Assembly: GCA_019188255.1 (NCBI GenBank)
Contig: JAETXT010000007.1
Location: forward strand, 2,232,001 to 2,296,000
Direction: 5' to 3'
Length of the DNA stretch: 64,000 bases
DNA from: Verticillium longisporum
Lineage: Eukaryota; Ascomycota; Sordariomycetes; Glomerellales; Plectosphaerellaceae
Every line of letters starts with the position of its first letter. Within the stretch, counting starts at the first letter, position 1. A model generated the notes under the pieces. That model saw nothing but the letters and a program-made list of their open reading frames with translations. It ran no database searches and was not told the origin of the DNA. This document shows positions 11,493-22,139 of this stretch, piece by piece. The translations under genes were made by a program, and so were the position numbers.

Positions 11493-13249
11493 ATGACATA
11501 CCACATATTCAATCTCGATAGGCGACTCACGCAGGGCCCCTTTTACCCCGAACACCAGGATTACGGTCAGAATCAGGCCTCTCATGCCGAGGATGCCCTG
11601 AACTTTGATATGCCACCACCAATCGATCCGCATCTTGAGCAAGGTCTGACAGCTCATCTGGGAACCGTGTCATGGCCAGGTGTACACACCCATCAGCTCA
11701 AGCAATACATGGTCGGACCGTCAACCTCTCTCTTTGCCCTCGGCCAGTTCCAGACCAACTACGCGTATTCCCAGCATGATGTGAATCCACTTCCACCCGT
11801 CTCCCAGGGCCGCCATGGCTCTCCCTTTTCCCAGCACCACTCGTCTTCTTGCAGCGACTCCCTGAGTCCACCTACCGAAATCGATGTTCTGCCCTCCACG
11901 CCCCCGGACATGTCAGCGACATCTCCATTCTCGCAGGCCATCAAATTCCAACCGTCTTGGGATGCGCAACAGTCGCGCCTGTACACCTTAAGAGGGATCG
12001 TCCCGACGCAAGAGAATCCCTATGTCAGCCTACTGGAAGTCAACCCCTCCCAGGATATCTTTGAGAACGAAAAGGCCCCTGAATACGATGGCTCCATGGC
12101 TCTTAGCTTCAGTAGCGCCGGGTCGCAATCAGAAATGGAAGTGCAAGTCAAGGACGAGATTTTTGTTGCGCATTCCCATTCGCAGCCTACCTACCCCGAC
12201 CCCGACTACGAGGAGCGCGATCAGTCCGAGCTCGAGGCAGAGGAGATGATAATGAAACACGAGGACGAGGACAAGGAGTGGACACCCCATCCTTCCAGGA
12301 AACGGACACGCAGTGACGCAAACAAGGCTCAGTATGTCGCCACGCGACCTGCGCGGAAGCGCTCCAAGGTGCATGCTCTACCACGTGCAGTTCCTTCAAA
12401 GTCGAGCCACGAGGCGCCTCATTCCACGAAGCATGTATTGTCGTGCGAGGCTTGCGCCCAGGGGCCGTTCCGAGACGAGGCGGCGTTGCAGAAGCATATG
12501 AAAGGCAAACATATCCGCCCCTTCGTCTGCATTTTCAATTTTGCTGGCTGTTCATCGAGCTTTCCCAGTAAAAATGAGTGGAAGCGTCACGTTGTCACAC
12601 AGCACCTAGCCTTGAGCTTTTGGCACTGCAAACAAGACGCATGCGAGAGCTGCACCAACCCGTCCTCCCCTTCTCAGCAGGGTTCCCCTGCTACCGATAA
12701 CCCTTCGCCGCTGCCTCGTGGTGCCATCTTTAACCGCAAAGACCTCTACACCCAGCATGTGCGCCGCATGCATGTCCCCCCTCCCATCGCCAAGGCTCTG
12801 CGCCTGAGAAAACCGACACCTGAGTGGGACGATCGTCTGCGCGAGATGCAGACTGAAGCAGAGCGACGACGATGCGAACTTCCAACACACATGCAGTGCC
12901 CCGCATCCGGCTGCGACATGGTGTTCTCAGGGGCGAATGCCTGGGACGAGCGCATGGAGCACGTCGCCAAGCACCTTGAGAAGGCTTCTGAGGGCCGTGA
13001 GCCGATGCTCTCATTCGGGGTGATGGGGATCCTACCCTCACCAATTGGGCGGCGAGTCCCGGGGTCGGCGTCGTGCGCAAGACGGACACTGGTGAGTGGG
13101 AGCTGATGCACCCCCTCCGGGGGCAGCCAGCCTCTGCCGGCGGTATTGCGAAGAGAGGCGCGAAGGGCCACTCATCATCCAGTCCACAAGCAGCCAGGTA
13201 TGAGGAGGAGTCGGCGGAGGATGTTGATGCCGACGGCGAAGAAGACTGA
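11493..13249 (+). CDS. C2H2 zinc-finger protein, reading frame broken near the C-terminus
   Basis: ATG at 11493 opens a long single-exon frame. After a Ser/Pro-rich, then acidic N-terminal half, and a basic RKRTRSD / RPARKRSK stretch that looks like a nuclear signal, C2H2 units follow. These are SCEACAQGPF...HMKGKH (from about residue 318), FVCIFNFAGC...WKRHVVTQH, FNRKDLYTQHVRRMH, and MQCPASGCDMVF...HVAKH. This order matches a fungal family also represented at 5223. The frame as given stops at 13106. The expected tail, with DGDPTLTNWAASPG and KTDTGEWELMHPLRG, continues in the -1 frame to TGA at 13249. The switch falls at the four-G run 13017-13020, where one more G would restore a 585-residue protein. 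A consensus error is more likely than a real mutation. Confidence 0.8.
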
Positions 13250-15661
13250 TGACACACGAATTGTACCTTGACGGCCTTTGTCTTGCGCGTTTACCGGTCA
13301 CGATTATATGGTTTATGGGCCTTTTGGGGGCCAGTATGATATACCTAATGCTTTCGGAGGCTGCTATGCGAGGAGGGTCTGTCTCTATTTCTCTCTCTCA
13401 TGTTTTTATGGTTGGGCGGTCTGCTTTTGCTGTTTTCTCTTTCTGTTCTTTCTCCTCATATACGCTACTGTGTTTCCTTCAAGAGAATACAAAGTGTCAC
13501 AGAGACATGTTTAGACCAGGCATGTCCGTTACATTTCCCAGTGTCAATCATCATTAAGAGAATTCTTCTGAAACTGGCCACACAACCTGTCTCGGTGCAC
13601 TGGCCACGCGCCAGTTGCCGGCCTGGGCAGCTGGTCCCCTCGTCTGAGCCACGAATCGAGCCGACGAGATTAGCAACACTCTCCGTGCCTGCCCACGAGC
13701 GCCATGGAGCTAGAGGAAAGAAATGTTCGGCGATTGTTAAGTGTGAATCGTGATGATCAGCGTCATTGGTGGCTTCCCAGGTCGACGCGGGGTGCCCGGC
13801 GCTACGGAGGGGCGTTGGTCAGTGGCGCTGTCTGATGTGCTGGAGGGCGCCGAAATTAGGGCTAGAGGATTGGAGCGTGGGAGCGGGGGTGTTCGGATGG
13901 CGGAAGACGGCGATGCAAAATCCCCAGGGGACAGGGGAGAACCCTTCTGGAAGAGCAAGAGGAGCGAAAGGAGGGGGGTGGGGGGTGTATGTTGCTGGGC
14001 CAAGAAAGAGGGTGGTCATCCATGGAGCGTGGTCTTTTTGGGCGCCTTATCATAGTTTGGTTGACCGGTGACTGCAGGTTTCTCTTTTGGGTGATAGGAG
14101 GCTGAACTATTTGTCTTGGTAGTTCCCCTACCGGGGCCTGGGGCTGAGACGGAGATCTGGACCCGGGGCTCCTGGTCGGCGCCTGTGGGGCCGGTTCGGG
14201 TCTCCACTGGAGTGACCGGTGATCATCACCTCCGTTACCCATCGACCGACCTGGGTATGTTAGGCGAAAGCCTTCTCGGCGTACCGCCTTCTCGATCTAT
14301 TTGTGTGAAGTAGTGAGATTGTGTTATTTCTGGACCTGAGTGAGGCAGGTGAAGGTTGGACGGCTTCCGCAGCCACATTTGCGGTGAGAGCCTGAGAAGG
14401 GCAGGGAGCGTCTGATTTCGGGTAACACAACGTCGGCAGGGACGCGCATCAACAGGGAAGGTATGACAGCAACGTCGCAGTCATCTTGAAGGCGTTCCCT
14501 GAACGGGAATAGGAGGGGGCGTGAAGGACAGTATCACAGTACTATCTCACAGGAAGGTCATCAGACCTCAATGTGCATTGCGCCAATCCATTCAGCACGA
14601 GCTGCGCTTCATGGCTGGAGTGGAGTCATTCCGCTCCGGGATCTTTCTTCACCATTGCTAGCTGCTGTCTGCCTACTGAGGTTGAACGAAGGGGTCGCCA
14701 GCCTGACGTGATAATCTTCGCTACGTGGGGATTCGGTGAAGCAAGCAGGAAGCTCGTGGGCTGTACAGTCCGACACAATCATGTCGCATGATAGGACGTC
14801 AATCAAGTCGTCATTCAAATAGCAGCATGGGATATCGTTCTCGGCTCAGTTCCGACAAACCTTCTGCTTTAGCAAGCCAGATTTCACGAAGGCGCACCTC
14901 CCGAGGCAGAAGCCATGCCAAGACCTGGCGAAAAGCAGACAAGGGAGCATTCGGGATGGAGAGTCACGTGGCACAGCCGGCACAAAAGCTGGGGACCGCC
15001 CCACCAGTAGTTGCGATGTCGAAGGTGCCAAGCAAGGAACGACCCTGAAAGTTCTTGCTTCGCACCTGGCTCCAGTGCTCGACTCCAGCGCGTCCTGGCA
15101 GCAAGCGAGCTAAAAACAGAGCTCGAGCTACCTGTACCCTGCCGCAGCTGAGCCACACTGATGATGGCACGGCGCCCTTCCCTCTTCCTGGACCCATTCC
15201 TCCTCCCCACTCCCGCAACCAGCGATACGAGTGAGCAACGACCATCGCCATGGTAGGTTCGCTGCCAGACAAGATGGCGCGCCGTCGCTACTCTCAAGAA
15301 GCCAGACTTGGCCTGATGGTGCATCTCACTCACCTCGCTACGGCAAATCCAAACACAACGGCACGACATCTTGCAAAAACAGCAGCAACATCACCACTGG
15401 CATCCATAATTGCTACGTCATAAGAACCCCGGACCTTCCCTGCGGCAGGTACCTACTTTACCCTACCACGCCAGGTACCACTCATCATCCCAGCTTCGCC
15501 CCAGCCCCAGCAGTCAGCAACCCGCCGGCCAACGCTTGAAGGGCGCCTCGCTCGACACGAGTCGATTTCCACCCTTGTCCTCCCCTCTCTGCAGCCACCA
15601 TTGTCCATCTCAATCATCTCCTCACACAAGGTACCTTACCCGACATTCGACCGCCGCCATC
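13250..15661. other. Intergenic, no gene recognised
   Basis: Contains the 3' end of the zinc-finger transcript and, from about 15350, a C-rich leader of the kelch gene with a TACC-type repeat at 15444-15480. Open frames between them have no recognisable content. Confidence 0.5.
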
Positions 15662-17494
15662 ATGGAATCCTTCGCAACCCTCAAGCGTCGCACCACCGAC
15701 CTGCTACAATCCATCCCCCAGAACCTCCCGTCCATGACTCTGCCGAATGCCACCTCTACTCATGCGCCTGCCACCCAGAAGCCCAAGGGCCCTGCCCCTA
15801 TGAAGGGCACTTGGGAGAAGATCGATATCCCGCCGCTGCCGCTGTCCTCCCACTCCATCAATGTCGTCAATGGCACGGCATACATCTTTGGCGGCGACAC
15901 CCAGCCCGGCCACCCCGCTACCAACGACATGCATGTCGTGACCCTGCCCTACAACAGCGCTGGCGCCGATTACTATACTATCAAGGCTGCACCTCCCAAG
16001 GCGTACACTCCGCCCCCCGAGTCGCCTGCCGAGCCGGAGACGGTCGCCGACGCAATAGCCCCGGCCGTTGAGCCGCTGGCTGCCGCAGAGCAAGCCGAGG
16101 ATGCCCCCAGCAGTGCCAAGGGCAAAGAAAAGGACCTCGACGATGTGCCTCTCCCATCCCCCACGACGGGAGCGGACCCCTCCTTCGACGATGACGATGA
16201 GGAGGAGGAGGAGGAGGAGCAGGATGAAGTGACTCCCACCACAAGCGCTTCGGCCAAGGGCAAGCAGCCCGAGGAGCCGTTGCCCCCAAGCGCCTCACTA
16301 CCGCTTGTCCCCGGCCCTCGCGCCGGCCACGCTACGGCGACGCTCGGTCATCGTATTTTCCTCTTCGGCGGCCGCAACCCCTCCACTTCCCAGCCGCTCA
16401 ACGAACACGGTCGTGTTTGGGTCTTTGACACTCGCACACATGCCTGGACATTCCTCGACCCTGTGCCTCCTGCGCCGGGTGTGACGCTGACACCAACCCC
16501 GGCCCCGCGTCACGGCCATGCTGCGACCGCCACCGATCGCCCCCGCGATTTCGCTTCACGGGCTCCAAAGCGCAACCAGACTTGGATGGCCTGGGCGCAG
16601 GGCGACTCGGCCGAGGTCGGCACTCCTCAGGCTCCCATCGTAGGCAACGTCGCCCTGCATGCAACTGATGATGATTACGACGGCTTTGGTACCTTCTTTG
16701 TCCACGGCGGCATCGTTGCGCCGTCATCTATTGCCTCTCCCGACGTTGCCAGCAGCGAGGAAAAGCGTGCATGCGATCTATGGGCCTTTGACGTTCGCTC
16801 CCGTATCTGGATTGAGCTTCCTGCCGCACCTGGCCCTGCTCGCGCCGGGGCAGCCATGTGCGTCAGCAAGAGCCGCCTCTTCCGCTTCGGCGGCCATGAC
16901 GGCTCTAGCCCGATCGGCGGCCAGCTCGACTTTGTGCATCTGGAGGTCGAGATGTTTGACGATGGCAACTCACGTGGTGAAGTCTGCGTCCGCGCTCGCG
17001 GCGGCTGGCAGAGCATCGTCGCCGGTGCATCCGGTGGCGAGACGGAAATTCCTCTAGTTGCTGCCCAGGAATGGCCTGCGCCTCGAGGTTTTGCCGGTTT
17101 GGAGACCGTCACGAGCGGTGCGGGTCGCGAGTACCTCTTGCTCGTGGGTGGCGAGGCTGCTGACGGCGTTGCGGAACGTGGCCGCGAAGGAACCACAACG
17201 TCTTTCTTCAACGACGTGTGGGCATTCCAGGTGCCGCCTCTAGGTATGACGGCCGCGAGCGTGCGGGACGCCATGTGGCAGGCTCTAGGTAAACCCACAG
17301 GCGAGGGCAAATGGAACAGACTGCAGATGGGTCCATATGATGACGACAACGACGATGGTGAGCCGCTTCCGCGCGGCTACATTGCCACGGCGGCGATGGG
17401 CGAGCTGGAAGAGTCGGGCATCTTGGTCTGGGGCGGCGTTGGGTCTGGCAAGAGGCATATGTCCGACGGATGGATTTTGCGTTTGGGCGAGTGA
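15662..17494 (+). CDS. Kelch-repeat beta-propeller protein
   Basis: Single exon, 610 residues, from ATG at 15662 in a good context (GCCATCATGG). Kelch-type motifs with the paired glycines are visible in order: NGTAYIFGGD, GHRIFLFGGRN followed by GRVWVFDTRTHAW, GTFFVHGG followed by CDLWAFDVRSRIWIELP, KSRLFRFGGHDG, EYLLLVGGE followed by FFNDVWAFQ, and SGILVWGG. About six blades are consistent with a propeller. A ~120-residue acidic, Pro-rich insert (about residues 120-215, with a run of nine Glu) separates blade one from blade two and looks disordered. No signal peptide or catalytic motif is evident, so this is probably a cytoplasmic scaffold. It is convergent with the complex I gene, with 288 bp between stops. 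Specific function unknown. Confidence 0.8.
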   Translation: MESFATLKRRTTDLLQSIPQNLPSMTLPNATSTHAPATQKPKGPAPMKGTWEKIDIPPLPLSSHSINVVNGTAYIFGGDTQPGHPATNDMHVVTLPYNSAGADYYTIKAAPPKAYTPPPESPAEPETVADAIAPAVEPLAAAEQAEDAPSSAKGKEKDLDDVPLPSPTTGADPSFDDDDEEEEEEEQDEVTPTTSASAKGKQPEEPLPPSASLPLVPGPRAGHATATLGHRIFLFGGRNPSTSQPLNEHGRVWVFDTRTHAWTFLDPVPPAPGVTLTPTPAPRHGHAATATDRPRDFASRAPKRNQTWMAWAQGDSAEVGTPQAPIVGNVALHATDDDYDGFGTFFVHGGIVAPSSIASPDVASSEEKRACDLWAFDVRSRIWIELPAAPGPARAGAAMCVSKSRLFRFGGHDGSSPIGGQLDFVHLEVEMFDDGNSRGEVCVRARGGWQSIVAGASGGETEIPLVAAQEWPAPRGFAGLETVTSGAGREYLLLVGGEAADGVAERGREGTTTSFFNDVWAFQVPPLGMTAASVRDAMWQALGKPTGEGKWNRLQMGPYDDDNDDGEPLPRGYIATAAMGELEESGILVWGGVGSGKRHMSDGWILRLGE

Positions 17495-17782
17495 GTGCGA
17501 GACATGCTTGACCCGAGGTTCGGCCCTTGCAGGTGAGGTGAATCAAAGGTTGGAAAAAAAAAAGATATCAAGGACGACAAGTAGCGAGCAATTTGCGGGA
17601 CAAAAATTTGAATACAAAAAAGGATTCTAAACGCATTGCATTTTCCACGCAGTTCTCGTCTCGACCTAGGTTATGTACAATTCCTAAAAACCGTGACCCT
17701 TCCGCTCCCCCGCCAGTTGTCGCACGTTCCGATCCATCAACCTACACGGCTGCGTCTCACCAAATGCTGGCGCGCCTTTCTC

Positions 17783-18950
17783 CTACAGATCACTCCTCGT
17801 GGTCTCGATGCCCCAGGGCTCGCTCGTCAGGTTCGTGGGGCCGGCGCTGTTCTCGCACGTCTGGCGGCCCGAGTTGATGGGGCCGGGCTTGGGGACCTTG
17901 GCGTGGTCGACGGTGGCCTCGCCGTTGACGATGGAGACGCTGGCGCGGAGGGCGTCGATGAGCTGCCGGGTCGTCTCGGGGGTTAGGTCCTCGTAGTAGT
18001 CGTCGTTGATCTGGACCATGGGCGCGTTGACGCAGGCGCCGAGGCACTCGACCTCGAGGTAGGAGAAGAGACCGTCGGCCGTCGTCTCGCCCTGCTTGAT
18101 GCCGAGGTGCCCCTCGATCGTCTTGACGATGGCGTCGGAGCCGCAGCCGCCAAGCTGGCAGGGGGTCTAGAGGAGGGGAGAGAACGCATGTCAGTTTTTC
18201 GTCGTAGGATGGAGGGGGAAACGAGAGGAAACATCTCCAGGCATGGAAGGGGAAGGAGAAGAAACATCTTCGGACGTGGAACGGGGCTCGGAGATAGCGC
18301 GCTGGCTGTTGTGGGAGACAGGTCGAGGACAAGCAAGACGTACCGTTGTGCAGGCCTGAATGAAGAATTTGCCGACGGGCGTGCGGTTGTACATGGTGTA
18401 GAAGGAGGCGACTTCGTAGACGCGCATCGGGGGCATCTCGAGGATGCGGGCCACCTCGTTCATGACGCTGATCGAGGTGAATCCGTGCTGACGCTGGCCA
18501 AGGTCGAGGACGGGCATGACGGCGGCCTTCTTGTACTGGGGAGGGTAGCGCTTGAGGAGCTCGGCGATGACGGCCTCATTCTGCGGGGTGAACTTGAAGG
18601 GAATCTCGACATTGTTGTCGGCCGTGTTGCGGTGCTGTGGGCGAACGACGGGTCAGCGCGGCTTTCGCGGGAAGGGGGAGGGGGGACACGTTGGCAGCGG
18701 CCGAGGCGCGGGAGGACTTGATAGCATGGTGCACACCTAGGCGATGAACCATTGACGAAGCACCCTGACCTGTCGCTCCCGTGCCGTGGCATGTCGTGGC
18801 GAGGATGAATCTAGGAGCCAGACGTACCACTTGAAGGGTGCTGCTCGGGCGGACCGTCGACGTGCTGATGGCGCGAATCTGTGGCCTCGCGATGCGGCAT
18901 GTTGACCGGGCGGCCGTTCTGAAGATGAAGGGGGTGAGTTTCGATGCCAT
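17783..18950 (-). CDS. nuo-24: NADH:ubiquinone oxidoreductase 24 kDa subunit (NDUFV2/NuoE type)
   Basis: Three exons on the minus strand (18828-18950, 18344-18634, 17783-18166) give 265 residues, the usual length. Exon 1 encodes a basic mitochondrial presequence ([20 protein letters not shown]). Next come [13 protein letters not shown] and the thioredoxin-like domain. The four [2Fe-2S] ligands are present as C136-x4-C141 (QACTTTPCQL) and C179-x3-C183 ([10 protein letters not shown]). The protein sits in the matrix arm of complex I next to the FMN subunit. The first two introns are unusually long for this window (193 and 177 bp). The exon 1 donor is taken as GTACGT at 18827; a slightly earlier GT is possible. 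It is divergent from the COP9 subunit gene across an 833 bp spacer. Confidence 0.93.
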
Positions 18951-19783
18951 GGCTGTGGTTGTGGTGCTCAATGGCAATTGGTGGAGGGGGGATTCGTTGA
19001 AGCTGTCGCCGTCACTGAACAGACTGGACGTTCAAAGTCGTCAGAAAGCTGCTTGGAATATGGACCTGTTTGATTGGACCGATCGGCTAACCCAGTGGAA
19101 ATGTTATGCAACAGATTAGTGCAGGGTCGCGATATGCATTATTTAGTGCAACTCTTGGATTACATAACGTCATGGACTTTTGGTCCCAGACGAACTCGCG
19201 ACTCTTGTCGAACAACTTGTTATCGAAGACGCCCCACAATTGAGTTCGCACAGCCAGTGGTGGAAGGGGCTTCGGGTGATGTGGTTAGTCAGCAGATTAA
19301 ATATAATGTAGCCCTGGGGGCACATCGGCCACAACCTAAGCCCAATTCAACAACACAGCACATACCAACCGTCTTAAGTGATCACAGTAGGGCTACGTAA
19401 TATAGTACTTGCTGACTAGCCACATCACCAGCAGTCCCTTCCTCCACTCGGCGAGCGCAAGCGCGGGGTTGCCTCACGACCCAAGGCAGAGCAAGAGCGT
19501 TTGGTCACTGACTAAGCTAGAGCTTCCTCAAGCTGGGCATTTGCCAGTGCCTTCACATAGCTACTCAGTTAGAAGTCACGGCGTGCACATCACCGTCCTG
19601 AGTCGTGCGAGGGCAACATCACGATTCCTTTGCCATCCCACTTCATATCGGCTCCCAGAGGTGTTGTCTAGTACCGCTAAGCGACAACTTGTAGTGCCTG
19701 GAGTCTCGGCGTGCCCTCGACCGACGGCACATCCAGGGCTGACCACCAACACAGCACGACGAAAGTCACCAACACAGGGCATC
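18951..19783. promoter_or_regulatory. Divergent promoter region between nuo-24 and csn-3
   Basis: The 833 bp between the two start codons must hold both promoters. It contains the imperfect inverted repeat at 19255-19449. No other clear element is recognised. Confidence 0.6.
19255..19449. mobile_element. MITE-like foldback: ~61 bp imperfect terminal inverted repeats around a 73 bp loop
   Basis: Left arm 19255-19315 and the reverse complement of right arm 19389-19449 match at about 48 of 61 positions when aligned by eye without gaps. The best block is GGTGATGTGG[T/C]TAGTCAGC. The outer ends are CAGTGG on the left and a diverged GAGTGG on the right, resembling hAT-type ends. No clear target-site duplication is visible and there is no coding content. 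It is likely an old non-autonomous element; a purely regulatory hairpin is the alternative. Confidence 0.5.
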
Positions 19784-21332
19784 ATGGTTACCACCATCGA
19801 GTATCTCCTGGCCTTCCCACCCGACGGGAACACGACGGACAAGGTGTACGACAAGGCTGCCAGGAACCATGTCAAAACCATTACTGGATTTCTCACCGAT
19901 CAAGGCTTTACTACTAAGGCCACCTCCGGCGAGCTCTTCCAGGTACCGTCATATGCATCCCCGCCTTCCCCGCGACGTTCATTGCCGTTTACCCAGAAAC
20001 TAACCATGAACCACGCTGCAGATCCTGGACCCCTCGATCAACTCCATCTCCTATCTTGCGGCTCTTCACTCGATCAGAAAAACCAATGACACGACGCGAC
20101 CCCTGCACCGAGACAACCTCAGCCCTTACGCGCTCCGATTCTTTGAGAGTTTCAACGCACGTCAGATCCGGTATGCTGGTGATCTGTTCTCGCAGCTTGT
20201 CAATGACGTCTTGAACGGCCAGTGGTTTCCTCGTCCTCAGGCTATTGAGGCCGCTTCGAATGCGATCCTTCGGCTTGATCCTACCGGTCAAATGTTGACT
20301 TCTCACCATGTCAACCTGGTCACACTGGCAAACGACCACCAGGTCTTGGCCCCCATACTGCCTGTTATCGAGAAACCGTATGTCTTTGTTCCTGGTATGG
20401 TCAACCAAGACACCGCCGAATATCTCTGTGATCGGAACGCTTCCCCGATACAGTACATCACGCCCTCCAGTCAGCTCACAGGCACTCTGACAAGAGAAGC
20501 CATTATAAATTACGATTACCTCTGTGGGCTGATATTCTGCTCGCTCGGGCGGTGGAAGAAAGCCTATGCTGCCTTCGGCCGAATCGTCGCGTTTCCCAGC
20601 CGCGACGGCGGCATCCTCCCCACCATGTGCGACGCACACAAGAAGTGGATTCTCACCAGCCTGCTTGCCTTTGGACAGGCACCAAAACTCCCCGCGTACA
20701 TCCATCCAGGCGCAGCTAAACAATACCACACTCTGAGCAAGGCCTACGCAGATTTTGCTATCCTCTTCTCGACTTACAGCGTGTCCCAGCTCATCAGCGA
20801 AGCTACCAAAGGAGCGGCAATCTGGGAAGAGGATGGCAACAACGATCTTATCAAGGAAGTTTTGAAAGGCTACCAGAAATGGCAGATTATTGGGCTGTCT
20901 CAGATCTATTGCAAACTGAGCATTCGTGAGCTCAGAGAACAGACCAAGAGTGCTGAGACGGGACAGCTTCTGGCAACCGACCAAGAAGTAGAAACACTTG
21001 TCCGTGATATGATCGCAACGGGCATGCTCAAAGGGTTCCTCGATACCGACACCAACGGCACAAGCTATCTTGCCTTCCTCCCTGATGGAGAGGTTCTCTC
21101 TGAGACGGAGTTTGCGCAAGAAATGAAGAAGGCTGTCGACAATCTCAAAGCCCTCGGCAGCATCGTTGAGACGACCGATTCGCGCCTCATGGCATCTCGA
21201 GACTACGCGAGATACATTGCACGCGAACAGAAGCGCCAGGAGAAGGAGGGGCACATGGCCGACCAAGGCTTTGGCTTTGACCAGTCCATTGAGGACGAGG
21301 ACCTGATGGTCGATAGCATGCAGCACGGTTAG
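19784..21332 (+). CDS. csn-3: COP9 signalosome subunit 3 (PCI-domain protein)
   Basis: Two exons (19784-19942 and 20022-21332) give 489 residues; the 79 bp intron is GTACCG...GCTGCAG. The N-terminal two thirds is a helical repeat region (for example SISYLAALHSIRKTND and NYDYLCGLIFCSLGRWKKAY). A PCI/winged-helix domain follows at about residues 300-405, including YQKWQIIGLSQIYCKLSI and ETLVRDMIATGMLKGFLDTDTN. This layout, rather than that of Rpn3 or eIF3 PCI proteins, matches CSN3, a subunit of the complex that removes Nedd8 from cullins and controls development and light responses in filamentous fungi. The acidic C-terminus ends EDEDLMVDSMQHG. A long antisense frame across exon 2 is a codon-bias shadow. 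The same frame stays open for 74 codons past the TAG. Confidence 0.85.
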
Positions 21333-22139
21333 CGTCGAGGTCAAGCCTCCATCGTGCACGCGCCTCCGCGCGTGCCCGTGTTCGGTAGCTCGGCAGCACT
21401 CTCGAACTTGCTGTTGGAGGACATGTCGGGTTCAGAAGAAGGGGATGAACCTATCTATAGCGCTTCTTTCATCAGCACCCTGATCTCCATCGCGTACCCC
21501 GACTTTGACGCGATCCCAGATGACCCGGGCTTACTCCTCGGATTCGGTAGTCTCTAGGTATGAGAACGACAACGAGGGGCGAGACAAATAAAAGCACGTG
21601 GGTGCAGAGCCGTAATGTACGGAGTTGATGAATGACGAAGGCAATGACAAAACGCACGGCTTCTGATAATGGCTTTGCTTATTCACAAACAACATGGAAG
21701 CGTTGTGGCTTACAAGTAGGGCGAAGGGGAACGAGGCCCTGCAGTCTCATGAAATCATAAGGGAGCCGGCGTTCGGAAACGGAGTTCTTGAGACTCCGGA
21801 CAAGGTATCATGCTGAGGCAGTGTGGCACATCATCCTCTTAGACCTCTGCGAGTTTCTGCAGAGAAACGAGGGTCAGCCGCAAAACTGGTCATAGACTGG
21901 CCAGTATAGGAAACATGATGAGATTACATGAATGCGCTGTACGGCCGTGTTGAACATTGCATGTCTTGTATTGGTCATAATTGTTCAAAGGAACAGCACA
22001 ATACTCTTCTCGGCTTTCGCCGTTCATGGCTCATGATACACCCGAACATTCTGCTTTTTCTCTCCATAATCCAGATATGCCCCCTAGGCACGTCATTTAG
22101 TACCATGGTCAGCTGCGACGCCGTTGCCACACAAAAGCT
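21333..22139. other. Convergent 3' intergenic region of csn-3 and RPA1
   Basis: Nothing is recognised except that the csn-3 frame remains open from 21333 to a TAG at 21555-21557. It will contain both 3' UTRs. Confidence 0.5.

Noticed and set aside
16675..17349. 224-codon minus-strand open frame
   Set aside because: Shadow of the kelch gene, Pro/Ser/Arg-rich.
19989..21359. 456-codon minus-strand open frame
   Set aside because: It is exactly antisense to csn-3 exon 2, whose PCI domain is clear. The antisense translation has no domain and arises from third-position codon bias.
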